From positions 1-34,421 of the forward strand of contig JAITIP010000009.1 of NCBI GenBank assembly GCA_031279415.1: a DNA stretch of 34,421 bases, written 5' to 3'. The position numbers and the translations under genes were made by a program. Position 1 is the first letter of the stretch, and each line of letters begins with the position of its first letter. Under the pieces are notes generated by a model. It made no database searches. It had not been told where the DNA came from and was given only the letters and a program-made list of their open reading frames with translations. This stretch comes from Candidatus Endomicrobium procryptotermitis (GTDB lineage Bacteria; Elusimicrobiota; Endomicrobiia; Endomicrobiales; Endomicrobiaceae). This document shows positions 1-7,034 of the stretch, piece by piece.

Positions 1-1
1 C

Positions 2-436
2 TTCATATTCTTCTCCACTTATGATCTTTATATTCCGACGCGCTCGTGGGGGCGCGGGGGCCGCCCCCCAAAAAATTTGTCTATTTTTATAAAAATGGAC
101 ATCGATAATTATGAATACAGAACTCTGCCGCAGCTGGCTCCATATTTTAATAAAATAAACGGTCTGGCAGTAGAATTCCATGAATTAGATATTGCAGCTG
201 TAAAATTTACCGAAATAATGGATTTGCTGATGAACAGCTTTTATATTGCCCACATACATGCAAACCTTTGGCGGCTTAATTTATGTAACAAAACTTCCTA
301 AAACTTTAGAAATAACGTTTATAAACAAAAATATGATGAAAAAACAAGTATTGCCATCATCGCTTAATTATCCTGTAAAAGGTCTTGATTATCCATATGC
401 GACAACACTAAAGAAGATATACCGATTGAATTCTAA
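2..436 (+). pseudogene. FkbM-like methyltransferase C-terminal part, twice frameshifted
   Basis: This is the C-terminal part of a SAM-dependent methyltransferase of the FkbM type, probably acting on a sugar or glycan. The segment IKMDIDNYEYRTLPQL matches the family's K-x-D-I-E-G-x-E-Y strand. It runs in one frame to about base 263 and continues in another frame with GGLIYVTKLPKTLEITF, joined at HIHAN. A second shift near 396-400 is needed to reach the natural-looking tail KEDIPIEF and its stop at 434-436. The next gene's ribosome site follows directly, so this was a same-strand gene cluster. The 5' part lies outside the window and a GC-rich hairpin interrupts the upstream frame. Family assignment is fairly sure; substrate unknown. 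Confidence 0.72.
47..70. repeat. GC-rich hairpin inside the decayed methyltransferase
   Basis: TGGGGGCG (47-54) pairs with CGCCCCCCA (62-70, one extra C) around a 7-base loop. This is an almost pure G/C block in DNA that is otherwise strongly AT-rich. It sits just before the conserved KMDIDNYEY strand of the methyltransferase, where a short variable loop would be expected, so it may be an inserted palindromic element. The insertion itself is inferred because no intact copy is visible. Confidence 0.45.
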
Positions 437-451
437 TTTAAAGGAGTGTTT

Positions 452-1326
452 ATGTCATTTCTGAAAAAGTTAGTCAAAGACGTCAAAAATATTCCCCTTT
501 ATTGCAAAAGTTTAAATTTTAAATCTCTGCTGTTGTTTATTAAATATCCTCGCTTTGTAAGAAGAAGCATACTTGATATGGGCGCCGTTTTTGACATAAA
601 AGATAATAACTTAATAATTGTTCTTCAAAAACACGGTTTTTCGTTTTGGATAGACAATATTAGTAATCTTGCCGTCGTATATGAAATTTTTTACGAGCAG
701 GTATATAAAAAAATAATCTTTCGGATAAATGCGTAGTTATAGATATAGGAATGAATATAGGATTGGCTTCAATTTATTTTGCGGCGTATACAAATACCGA
801 AGTTATTTACTCGTATGAACCTTTCAAACAAACTTATGAACAAGCCCTCTATAATATCGGCTTAAATAAAGAAATAAGCGGCGGCAAAATAAAACCTTTT
901 AATTACGGCTTATCGGGTTGTGATAAAACTATAGACATGCCGTTTTATTTTGAAGCCAGTGGTTCTATGTCAACGACCGAAGGCAACGACAATCTCAAAA
1001 ATGCAAAAAGCTGGGGTGTTCGTAGGGGAGGGGCAGCTTCCATTGAAACTGTTCATTTAAAAGACGCTTCATCCGTAATTTCAGACATTCTTAAAAACCA
1101 CAAACAAAATAAAATTCTGTTAAAAATTGACTGCGAAGGCTCGGAGTATGACATATTAGATTCTCTTGATAAAACGGGACTTCTCAATAATATTAATTAC
1201 ATAATATTAGAATGGCATTTTAAAGGAGAATCTTATCTTTTAGATATCTTGAATAAATATAATTTTATATCCTTTTCAAAATATTCATCAAAAGAAATTG
1301 GCCTGATTTATGCGGTAAAAGCATAG
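452..1326 (+). pseudogene. FkbM family methyltransferase, one frameshift in an A7 run
   Basis: A second FkbM-type SAM-dependent methyltransferase, about 290 codons if read through. The start at 452 is set by AAGGAG at 441-446. The first part reads MSFLKKLVKDVKNIP and ends in frame at 736. The SAM-binding part, with VVIDIGMNIGLASIYFA then IYSYEPF, lies in another frame from 709. The motif LLKIDCEGSEYDIL near the C-terminus is the family hallmark. Adding one A to the A7 run at 707-713 joins the two parts exactly, giving VYKKNNLSDKCVVIDIG. All other motifs are intact, so the lesion is recent, or is bypassed by slippage on the A-run. Same strand and same family as the broken gene just upstream. 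Confidence 0.8.
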
Positions 1327-1527
1327 CCGATTGAATTTGATTATTAAAAAGTAGGCATGGCGTCTTTGTACTGAGTTTTTGTGCAAAGTGCGATAGCCGC
1401 TATTATAAGCGAGGCTGTGCTGCGCACATTAACTATTCATTCGCTGCTATAACTGTCTTTTCATGTGTTGACTGTTAATAGGATAAGACAAAGTCTCTGT
1501 TAAAATTTTTACCGAACAGTAAAAATT
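1327..1527. other. Noncoding gap before hipB with an imperfect inverted repeat
   Basis: No gene is visible here. An imperfect stem pairs AGCCGCT (1395-1401) with AGCGAGGCT (1408-1416, one bulged base), flanked by GTGC and GCAC. It lies upstream of the hipB remnant where a toxin-antitoxin operator would normally be, but the stem is about 110 bp from the start codon. No convincing -35/-10 pair was found. Confidence 0.3.
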
Positions 1528-1752
1528 ATGATTATAAACTCATTAAAAAAATTAGGCTCGTTTATAAAAACAGAACGCAAAAATCAAGGACTTACTCAAA
1601 CGCAGCTTGCGCTGGCAAGCTGCGTGGGTTTAAGATTTATCGTTGATTTGGAAAATGGAAAACAAACTTTGCATTTTGGCAAGGACTTGCTTGTAATATA
1701 GGCGCTTGGAATAGATATCCTTGTGGAAAAAAGAAAACATTCTAAATCTTAA
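1528..1752 (+). pseudogene. hipB: HipB-like XRE antitoxin, amber-truncated
   Basis: This encodes a HipB-type helix-turn-helix antitoxin and autorepressor. The reading frame from ATG 1528 begins MIINSLKKLGSFIKTERKNQ and contains the XRE helix-turn-helix (GLTQTQLALAS, residues about 21-31). A TAG at 1699-1701 (codon 58) interrupts it, and the frame then continues with ALGIDILVEKRK to a TAA at 1750-1752. The stop removes the last 17 residues of a 74-residue protein but leaves the HTH whole, so a shortened DNA-binding protein could still be made. The hipA remnant follows after 5 bases, the normal hipBA layout. Family identity is good by motif; activity is doubtful. Confidence 0.72.
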
Positions 1753-1757
1753 AACAA

Positions 1758-2229
1758 ATGGAACAAAAAAGGCTAAAAATTTATCTGCACAATAATATTA
1801 TCGGAACTCTGATGTAAAATAAGTCAGGAGATATAAATTTTTCATATTTAATCAATGCTCAAAACATTTTGTCTTTAAGCCTTCCTATCGGACAAAAGCT
1901 TTTTAATAACGATGAATGTTTCGGATATTTTGATGGATTATTACCTGAAAACCAATCGTCAAGGAAATTTGCACCCAAAAATACGCAATAAACCCCGACA
2001 ATGATTTTGCTTTGCTTGAAAAAAAGATTTTGAAGAGTTTTGCAAAAATGTGGATGTTTCTTTCAAGTTAATCAAAGAAACTATTTTACGCCAAAGCGCA
2101 GTGCTGCCCGATATATTGAAAAAAGAAATAAAAAACCTTGAGCAGTTTGAAAAGACATCTAAAACAATAAATCTTATGTATGAATTTGTAAGCAAAAACT
2201 GTGAAAATGCAATTGAAATTTTTAAATGA
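1758..2229 (+). pseudogene. hipA: HipA-like kinase toxin remnant with a large internal deletion
   Basis: HipA toxins are serine/threonine kinases of about 400 residues. Here the N-terminal part is readable: MEQKRLKIYLHNNIIGTL, then SLSLPIGQ, FDGLLPEN and INPDNDFALLEK, all typical of the HipA N-terminal domain. It carries an in-frame TAA at 1815-1817, an A-run frameshift at 1977-1981 and another at 2019-2025. The text then jumps to what looks like a C-terminal tail ending NCENAIEIFK at 2229. The kinase core, roughly 300 residues, is missing, so this cannot be an active toxin. It directly follows hipB. The tail's membership in HipA is inferred from position and is less certain than the N-terminus. 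Confidence 0.66.
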
Positions 2230-2240
2230 AAGGAGCAATT

Positions 2241-2408
2241 ATGCAAATGTCATCGTATTTTGACGCTCGTCGTGTAAAATTTGACGATTATGAAAATTTT
2301 AGACTGCCGCAAATTTTCTTAGAAGAATTACCTAAGGACAAGAATGCAAAAATTCTTGACATAGGTTTTGTAGCTGGCCATTTTTTGAAAGCGTTGACAA
2401 ATGTATAG
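2241..2408 (+). pseudogene. Class I SAM methyltransferase N-terminal fragment
   Basis: A 55-codon fragment starting at ATG 2241, chosen because AAAGGAG lies 5 bases upstream. It reads MQMSSYFDARRVKFDDYENF and reaches the SAM-binding motif I as KILDIGFVAGHFLKAL, then stops at TAG 2406-2408. A working enzyme would be three to four times longer. The usual motif D-I-G-C-G-x-G-x-F has changed to D-I-G-F-V-A-G, so even the SAM loop is damaged. Downstream to 2557 only short open stretches remain, one of 27 codons from ATG 2430 area beginning MDFIDIINTV, none of them recognisable. Probably the start of a glycan-locus methyltransferase. Confidence 0.6.
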
Positions 2409-2556
2409 CAAAAAAATAAAATCAATAATTTATGGATTTTATAGATATTATAAATACAGTAGTAGAAAAATGGCGACTTGAAAAACTTGAAGAAATATAC
2501 AGCGGCAAGCTATAATGCATCGGTATATGCCCGGCATCTCTTCATATTGAAAACAA

Positions 2557-2689
2557 TTTAATAAAATTATTCCAAAAACAATAAAAAACATAAATGGAAA
2601 ATAATTTTATGTAGACTGCAAATAAATTCTGTAGTTAATATTTATATGCAAATTGTAAAAATAATAAAAAGCAGTGTGTTATATATATC
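2557..2689 (+). repeat. Leader repeat copy 1 (upstream of ATPase 1)
   Basis: This stretch matches 3938-4066 along its whole length with scattered substitutions and small indels. Shared blocks include TTATTCCAAAAACAATAAAA, GGAAAATAATTTTATG, GACTGCAAATAAATT, GTTAATATTTATAT and AATAATAAAAAGCAGTG. It contains no reading frame of note. Short inverted ends ACTGC and GCAGT bound its second half. It lies between a dead methyltransferase and the palindrome of the first ATPase gene. Confidence 0.85.
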
Positions 2690-2705
2690 GATTCTGCTAA
2701 TTTGA

Positions 2706-2753
2706 TTTTTTGTATGAAATTTGATATTATAATATCAAATTTCATACAAAAAA
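2706..2753. promoter_or_regulatory. Perfect 48-bp palindrome centred on a TATAAT box, upstream of ATPase 1
   Basis: Two 24-base arms are exact reverse complements with no loop. The outer ends are TTTTTTGTATG and CATACAAAAAA. The centre reads GATATTATAATATC, so a consensus -10 box (TATAAT, 2728-2733) sits on the axis of symmetry. It ends 31 bases before the ATPase start codon. No good -35 box was found at 17 bases. An operator overlapping the promoter is the simplest reading; a cruciform or an mRNA hairpin is possible too. Confidence 0.75.
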
Positions 2754-2784
2754 CAATAATATAATATTATTTTTGGATTAAAAA

Positions 2785-3915
2785 ATGATAATACGAGATT
2801 TACAGCAAACCATAGAGCGCTGGCTATTTAAAAATAAGATAGTTTTAATTTACGGCGCAAGACAAGTAGGAAAAACCACATTAAGCAAACAAATCCTTGA
2901 AAAATATTCAAAAATAAAAAAGTCGCAGTATTTTGACTGCGATGATATTTCCGTTAAGCTCCTTTTTGAAACAACCAATGCCGCGTCTTTAAAACAAATT
3001 ATCGGAGATAAAGACTTTATAGTTTTAGATGAAGCTCAAACAATAAAAGATATAGGAAAAACTCTTAAAATTATTTATGACCATATCCCTCAAGTGCAAA
3101 TTATTGCCACAGGCTCATCAAGTTTTGACTTAGCAAATAAATTATCCGAACCTCTTACTGGCCGAGCATTGTCTTTTATACTTTATCCCTTTTCAATAAG
3201 AGAAATATCGTCTGCAAACGGTTTTGTAAATGTCTCGGGAAACTTAGAAAATATTCTTATAAGAGGAACTTACCCTGAAATATATGGTAAAGCAAAAGAC
3301 AGCGCGGAAATTTTTCTTAACTCATTGGCAGGCAGTTATCTGTATAAGGATATTTTGATGTATGAAAAATTTAAGAATCCGCATCAGCTTTTAGAGTTAT
3401 TGCAGTTGACGGCTTTGCAGATAGGCAGCGAAGTTTCTTACACGGAAATAGGGCAGAAAATGGGGTTAAACCGCATTACTGTAAGAAATTACATTGATGT
3501 ATTAGAAAAATGTTTTGTTCTTTTTAAATTACATTCTTTAAGCAGAAATAAAAGAAATGAAATATCTAAATCAGTAAAAATTTACTTTTATGATTTAGGA
3601 ATAAGAAATACTCTTATACAGTCTTTTGCTCCTTTAAATTTACGAAATGATACCGGTGCCATTTGGGAAAATTTCTGCATTTTGGAACGCAAAAAATTAA
3701 ATCAGATAAAAATGAGAAACGTAAACCAATATTTCTACAGAACATACTCGGGCGAAGAAATTGATTACGTGGAAGAGTATGACGGTAAATTTGACGGATA
3801 TGAATTTAAATTCGGCAAAGAAACTGCAAAATCTCCCAAAAACTTTTTGGCGGCTTATCAAAACTCAAGCGTTAAAACAATAAACAAAGACAATTGGGCT
3901 GATTTTCTGCTGTAA
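2785..3915 (+). CDS. AAA+ ATPase with DUF4143-type C-terminus (1)
   Basis: A 376-residue P-loop ATPase of the AAA_14/DUF4143 type, whose cellular role is unestablished to my knowledge. Walker A is GARQVGKTT (24-32), Walker B is FIVLDEAQ (D82, E83), and ATGSSS (108-113) fits sensor 1. Residues about 213-248 look like a winged helix (SYTEIGQKMGLNRITVRNYI). The tail carries EEIDYVE (D327) and YEFKF (E340, K342), resembling a PD-(D/E)XK fold. The family is often found as many diverged copies per genome. It is preceded by leader repeat 1 and a 48-bp palindrome, and followed 22 bases later by leader repeat 2. No strong ribosome site precedes the ATG. The gene is full length. Confidence 0.88.
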   Translation: MIIRDLQQTIERWLFKNKIVLIYGARQVGKTTLSKQILEKYSKIKKSQYFDCDDISVKLLFETTNAASLKQIIGDKDFIVLDEAQTIKDIGKTLKIIYDHIPQVQIIATGSSSFDLANKLSEPLTGRALSFILYPFSIREISSANGFVNVSGNLENILIRGTYPEIYGKAKDSAEIFLNSLAGSYLYKDILMYEKFKNPHQLLELLQLTALQIGSEVSYTEIGQKMGLNRITVRNYIDVLEKCFVLFKLHSLSRNKRNEISKSVKIYFYDLGIRNTLIQSFAPLNLRNDTGAIWENFCILERKKLNQIKMRNVNQYFYRTYSGEEIDYVEEYDGKFDGYEFKFGKETAKSPKNFLAAYQNSSVKTINKDNWADFLL

Positions 3916-3937
3916 GCAGAGGTGACACATCAAATTA

Positions 3938-4066
3938 TTTAATAAGGTTATTCCAAAAACAATAAAAAATAGACGGAAAATAATTTTATGGAGACTGCAA
4001 ATAAATTTTATAAGTTAATATTTATATATAAATTGTCAAAATAATAAAAAGCAGTGTTTATATATC
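3938..4066 (+). repeat. Leader repeat copy 2 (upstream of ATPase 2)
   Basis: Second copy of the repeat at 2557-2689, same orientation, starting 22 bases after the stop of ATPase 1. The two copies are far more alike than the two ATPase genes they precede. Substitutions are scattered and small indels occur near the middle and the end. The stretch is noncoding. Confidence 0.85.
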
Positions 4067-4131
4067 TATCCTATTTTGAATTGCAAAATGCCGCATCAAA
4101 ATTATTTGCCGCTTCAATTTCTAAAAATACT

Positions 4132-4168
4132 TTTGTATAATATGGAATAAACTTCCATATTATACAAA
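4132..4168. promoter_or_regulatory. 16-bp perfect inverted repeat with TATAAT, upstream of ATPase 2
   Basis: TTTGTATAATATGGAA (4132-4147) and its exact reverse complement (4153-4168) flank the 5-base loop TAAAC. TATAAT lies at 4136-4141 in the left arm, and TTCAAT 17 bases upstream (4113-4118) is a passable -35 box. The right arm ends 10 bases before the start codon, next to the AGAGG ribosome site. The outer ends TTTGTAT and ATACAAA are the same as in the palindrome before ATPase 1, while the cores differ. Confidence 0.75.
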
Positions 4169-4178
4169 GAGGTCATTG

Positions 4179-5399
4179 ATGAATAATTTGGACAGAACCT
4201 TATCTCCGATAATCAAAAAATCATCCGAGGCTTTTAAAGTTTTGCTTCTGACGGGACAAAGGCAAGTTGGAAAATCGTCATTATTTGAATTTTTAGCTAA
4301 AGGTTCAGGAAGAAAAACCGTAACACTTGATGACATAAGATTAAGAAAACTTGCAAAAGAGGATCCTGAGCTGTTTTTGCAGCAGTATCACCCGCCGATA
4401 ATTATTGATGAAGTTCAATATGCTCCAGAGCTGTTTCCGTATATAAAAATTTATACGGACAAACATAAAGATGAAAAAGGCGCTTTTTGGCTTACAGGCT
4501 CTCAGAAATTTCGTTTAATGGAAGGAATACAAGAATCTTTGGCAGGCAGGGTCGGCATCTTTGACTTGATGGGTTTGTCATATAAAGAAAAAACCGCTAA
4601 CGCGTTTAAATCCATCCCTTTTATCCCGTCGTTAATGACAATAAATCAAATTACAAAACAAAATATCAAAAATATATATGAGACAATATGGGAAGGGTCG
4701 CTTCCTGAGTTAATCGTCAATAAAAAACTTGACAGGGAAAGATATTATTCGTCGTATATTCAAACATATATAGAAAGAGATGTTAAAGATTTTTACAATA
4801 TTGAAAAACCCATACAGTTCTTCAATTTTATATCGATAGTAGCTGCGCAAACAGGAAATTTGCTTAACTATGCTTCTTTAGCCAAAGACGCAGGAATAGA
4901 TAATAAAACAGCTCAAACTTGGCTTGGTGTTCTTGAACGTTCAGGCTTAGTTTATTTGCTAAAGCCATATTTTCCTAATGTGACAAAGCGCATAATAAAA
5001 ACTCCGAAGATGTATTTTTTGGATACGGGTTTAGCCGCATATCTTACGCGATGGACATCTCCCGAAACATTAATGAACGGGGCTATGGCAGGGCATATGC
5101 TTGAAACATATGTTATCGGAGAAATTTTAAAATCATATTTGCATAATGGGAAAGAACCTTTAATCTACTTTTATAGGGACTTTAATCAAAATGAAATTGA
5201 TATTTTGCTTGAAGAAAACGGAACTATTTATCCTATAGAAATTAAAAAGACAGCAAATCCAAGCTTGTTAGACGTTAAAGCTTTCAGCCAAATAGGAAAA
5301 TTAGGCAAAATAACAGGTACAGGAGCAATACTATGTTTTAAAAATGAAAGGGTTCCTTTATCCCGTGAAATAGTTTCAATCCCGATTTGGGAAATATAA
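4179..5399 (+). CDS. AAA+ ATPase with DUF4143-type C-terminus (2)
   Basis: A 406-residue relative of the ATPase at 2785, clearly diverged from it. ATG 4179 is preferred over TTG 4176 because AGAGG lies 6 bases upstream. Walker A is GQRQVGKSS (26-34), Walker B is PPIIIDEVQ (D77, E78), and WLTGSQ (104-109) fits sensor 1. Residues about 226-261 form a winged-helix-like segment (LLNYASLAKDAGIDNKTAQT). The C-terminus has NEIDILLE (D341) and IEIKK (E354, K356), a clear PD-(D/E)XK-like pattern. All key residues are present, so it looks functional beside many dead neighbours. It comes with a leader repeat and an inverted repeat, like ATPase 1. Family sure; function unknown. Confidence 0.9.
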   Translation: MNNLDRTLSPIIKKSSEAFKVLLLTGQRQVGKSSLFEFLAKGSGRKTVTLDDIRLRKLAKEDPELFLQQYHPPIIIDEVQYAPELFPYIKIYTDKHKDEKGAFWLTGSQKFRLMEGIQESLAGRVGIFDLMGLSYKEKTANAFKSIPFIPSLMTINQITKQNIKNIYETIWEGSLPELIVNKKLDRERYYSSYIQTYIERDVKDFYNIEKPIQFFNFISIVAAQTGNLLNYASLAKDAGIDNKTAQTWLGVLERSGLVYLLKPYFPNVTKRIIKTPKMYFLDTGLAAYLTRWTSPETLMNGAMAGHMLETYVIGEILKSYLHNGKEPLIYFYRDFNQNEIDILLEENGTIYPIEIKKTANPSLLDVKAFSQIGKLGKITGTGAILCFKNERVPLSREIVSIPIWEI

Positions 5400-5414
5400 A
5401 AAATGATTTGTGCA

Positions 5415-5435
5415 GCAATTATTTATTTTAATTGC
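5415..5435 (+). terminator. Weak hairpin after ATPase 2
   Basis: GCAATTA (5415-5421) pairs with TAATTGC (5429-5435) 15 bases after the ATPase stop. The stem is AT-rich and lacks a clean U-run, so termination is uncertain. Confidence 0.3.
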
Positions 5436-5451
5436 GATATCCTACAAATAT

Positions 5452-5480
5452 TTGACTAAAAAATAAAAATATTGCATAAT
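5452..5480 (+). promoter_or_regulatory. Sigma-70-type promoter of rpmE
   Basis: TTGACT (5452-5457) and CATAAT (5475-5480) are separated by exactly 17 bases. They lie 40 bases upstream of the rpmE start, with AAGGAG at 5504-5509. This marks the start of the housekeeping block. Confidence 0.7.
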
Positions 5481-5520
5481 TGAATATCAATTTTTTAATA
5501 AAAAAGGAGATGTTTTCAAA

Positions 5521-5859
5521 ATGAAAGAAGCAATTCACCCCAAATATGAAGAATGTACGGTGTCTTGTGCATGTGGTTATACTTTTAAAACCCGTTCCAC
5601 AAAGCCCGTTATAAAACTTGAAATTTGTTCGAACTGTCATCCATTTTTTACTGGAAAACAAAAACTTATAGACACCGCTGGAAGAGTAGAAAAATTCCAA
5701 AAACGTTTTGCAAAAACTAACGGAAAAACCGTAGTGAGAAAGAAAGTTGAAAAAGCTGTTTCTATTCCTAGAAAAACTTCGAGTAAGATTTTGACGACTT
5801 CTCCAAAAAGAGCAAAAGTAACAGTAAAAAAAGAAAAAGACACTAAAAAAGAAAAGTAG
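5521..5859 (+). CDS. rpmE: Ribosomal protein bL31, zinc-binding type with a basic tail
   Basis: Large-subunit ribosomal protein bL31. The first 65 or so residues match the family: [10 protein letters not shown] at the start, then cysteines C16, C18, C36 and C39, which form the zinc site of the C+ form, and CHPFFTGKQ. Usual length is about 65-85 residues; this one has 112. The extra 45 residues are rich in Lys, Arg, Thr and Val and end [10 protein letters not shown], so they are likely disordered and RNA-binding. It has its own promoter, a good Shine-Dalgarno and a terminator hairpin, so it is probably a single-gene unit. It ends in TAG, which shows that amber is an ordinary stop here. rpmE next to prfA is a common bacterial arrangement. 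Confidence 0.95.
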   Translation: MKEAIHPKYEECTVSCACGYTFKTRSTKPVIKLEICSNCHPFFTGKQKLIDTAGRVEKFQKRFAKTNGKTVVRKKVEKAVSIPRKTSSKILTTSPKRAKVTVKKEKDTKKEK

Positions 5860-5879
5860 ACGATAAAAACATTTATTAA

Positions 5880-5920
5880 GACAGAACTGGAAAATCTTTT
5901 CCGGTTCTGTCATATTTTTT
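5880..5920 (+). terminator. Intrinsic terminator after rpmE
   Basis: GACAGAACTGGAAAA (from 5880) pairs with TTTTCCGGTTCTGTC (to 5911), with one G-U pair, followed by a T-run to 5920. It separates rpmE from prfA, though read-through into prfA is possible because prfA shows no separate promoter in the 18 bases left. Confidence 0.85.
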
Positions 5921-5938
5921 AGGTGCGTTGGTAAAAAT

Positions 5939-7003
5939 ATGTTTCATGAAAAATTAAAATTATTAAACGAACGGTTTAAAGAAGTTGAAAAAAAGCTAAG
6001 CGATTCATCTGTTATCGCTGATAAGGAACAATATCGCGAACTTACAAAACAGCATTCGTATCTTAAACCTCTTTCGGAAAAATATTACGAATACGATAAA
6101 CTTATTTCAGATATGCAAGGCGCAGAAGAATTGAAAAAGTCTGATGATGCTGAAATAAGAGAAATGGCTCAGACGGAATATGACGAGCTGTCGGCTGAAA
6201 GGGAGAAATTGGATTCTGAAATTAAAATTCTTCTTCTTCCGCCCGATCCAAATGAAAATAAAAATATTATCGTCGAAATACGTGCAGGCACAGGAGGAGA
6301 GGAAGCCGCACTGTTTGTCGGAGATTTGTTTAGAATGTATACGAGATATGCCGAAAGGAACGGGTGGAAATTTGAAATTATGGATTCAAATCCTACTGGA
6401 CTTGGCGGATATAAAGAAGTTATTTTTGAAATCAGTGGAAATAAAGTGTGGCGTTATATGAAATTTGAAAGGGGTGCGCACAGGGTTCAGCGCGTTCCTG
6501 AAACTGAAGCTTCCGGCAGGGTTCATACGTCGGCTGTTACGGTTGCAGTTCTTCCCGAGGCTGAAGACGTCGATGTTGAAATTAAAATAGAAGATTTGCG
6601 TATAGACACTTACAGAGCTTCAGGCGCAGGCGGGCAACATGTTAACAAAACTGATTCGGCTATTCGAATAACTCATTTGCCTACTGGTCTTGTTGTTGCC
6701 TGCCAAGATGAAAGAAGCCAGATAAAAAACAGGGCAAAAGCTTTTAAAGTTTTAAGGGCAAAACTTTACGAACAAAAGCTGCTTGAGCATGAAAAACAAC
6801 TTTCCAGCGAAAGAAAGCAGCAGGTAGGAAGTGGAGACAGATCTGAGAAAATACGAACTTATAATTTTCCGCAAAATAGAATAACAGATCACCGCATAGG
6901 ATACAGCGTATACAATATTACCGAAGTGATGGACGGGGATTTGGCTGAACTATCCAATAAACTTATCGATGACGATGCTCAAGCCAATCTGGCAGCAAAT
7001 TAA
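5939..7003 (+). CDS. prfA: Peptide chain release factor 1
   Basis: RF1 recognises UAA and UAG stop codons in the ribosomal A site and triggers peptide release. The 354-residue length is normal. The catalytic GGQ lies in GAGGQHVNKTDSAIRITH, and the codon-reading P-x-T tripeptide is PET in VQRVPETEASGRVHTSA, where E. coli RF1 has PAT. It starts at ATG 5939 with only a weak ribosome site (AGG about 15 bases upstream), just after the rpmE terminator. prmC, whose product methylates the GGQ glutamine, follows 31 bases later. A complete RF1 means that TAG is a real stop in this genome, which matters for the amber-interrupted pseudogenes elsewhere in the window. Confidence 0.96.
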   Translation: MFHEKLKLLNERFKEVEKKLSDSSVIADKEQYRELTKQHSYLKPLSEKYYEYDKLISDMQGAEELKKSDDAEIREMAQTEYDELSAEREKLDSEIKILLLPPDPNENKNIIVEIRAGTGGEEAALFVGDLFRMYTRYAERNGWKFEIMDSNPTGLGGYKEVIFEISGNKVWRYMKFERGAHRVQRVPETEASGRVHTSAVTVAVLPEAEDVDVEIKIEDLRIDTYRASGAGGQHVNKTDSAIRITHLPTGLVVACQDERSQIKNRAKAFKVLRAKLYEQKLLEHEKQLSSERKQQVGSGDRSEKIRTYNFPQNRITDHRIGYSVYNITEVMDGDLAELSNKLIDDDAQANLAAN

Positions 7004-7034
7004 ACTGATGTAACGGCTTGCTGCGGAGAAATGT

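Noticed and set aside
2557-4066. Insertion sequence bounded by the leader repeats
   Set aside because: No transposase, no terminal inverted repeats of transposon type and no target duplications are visible. The DUF4143-type ATPase is not a known transposase.
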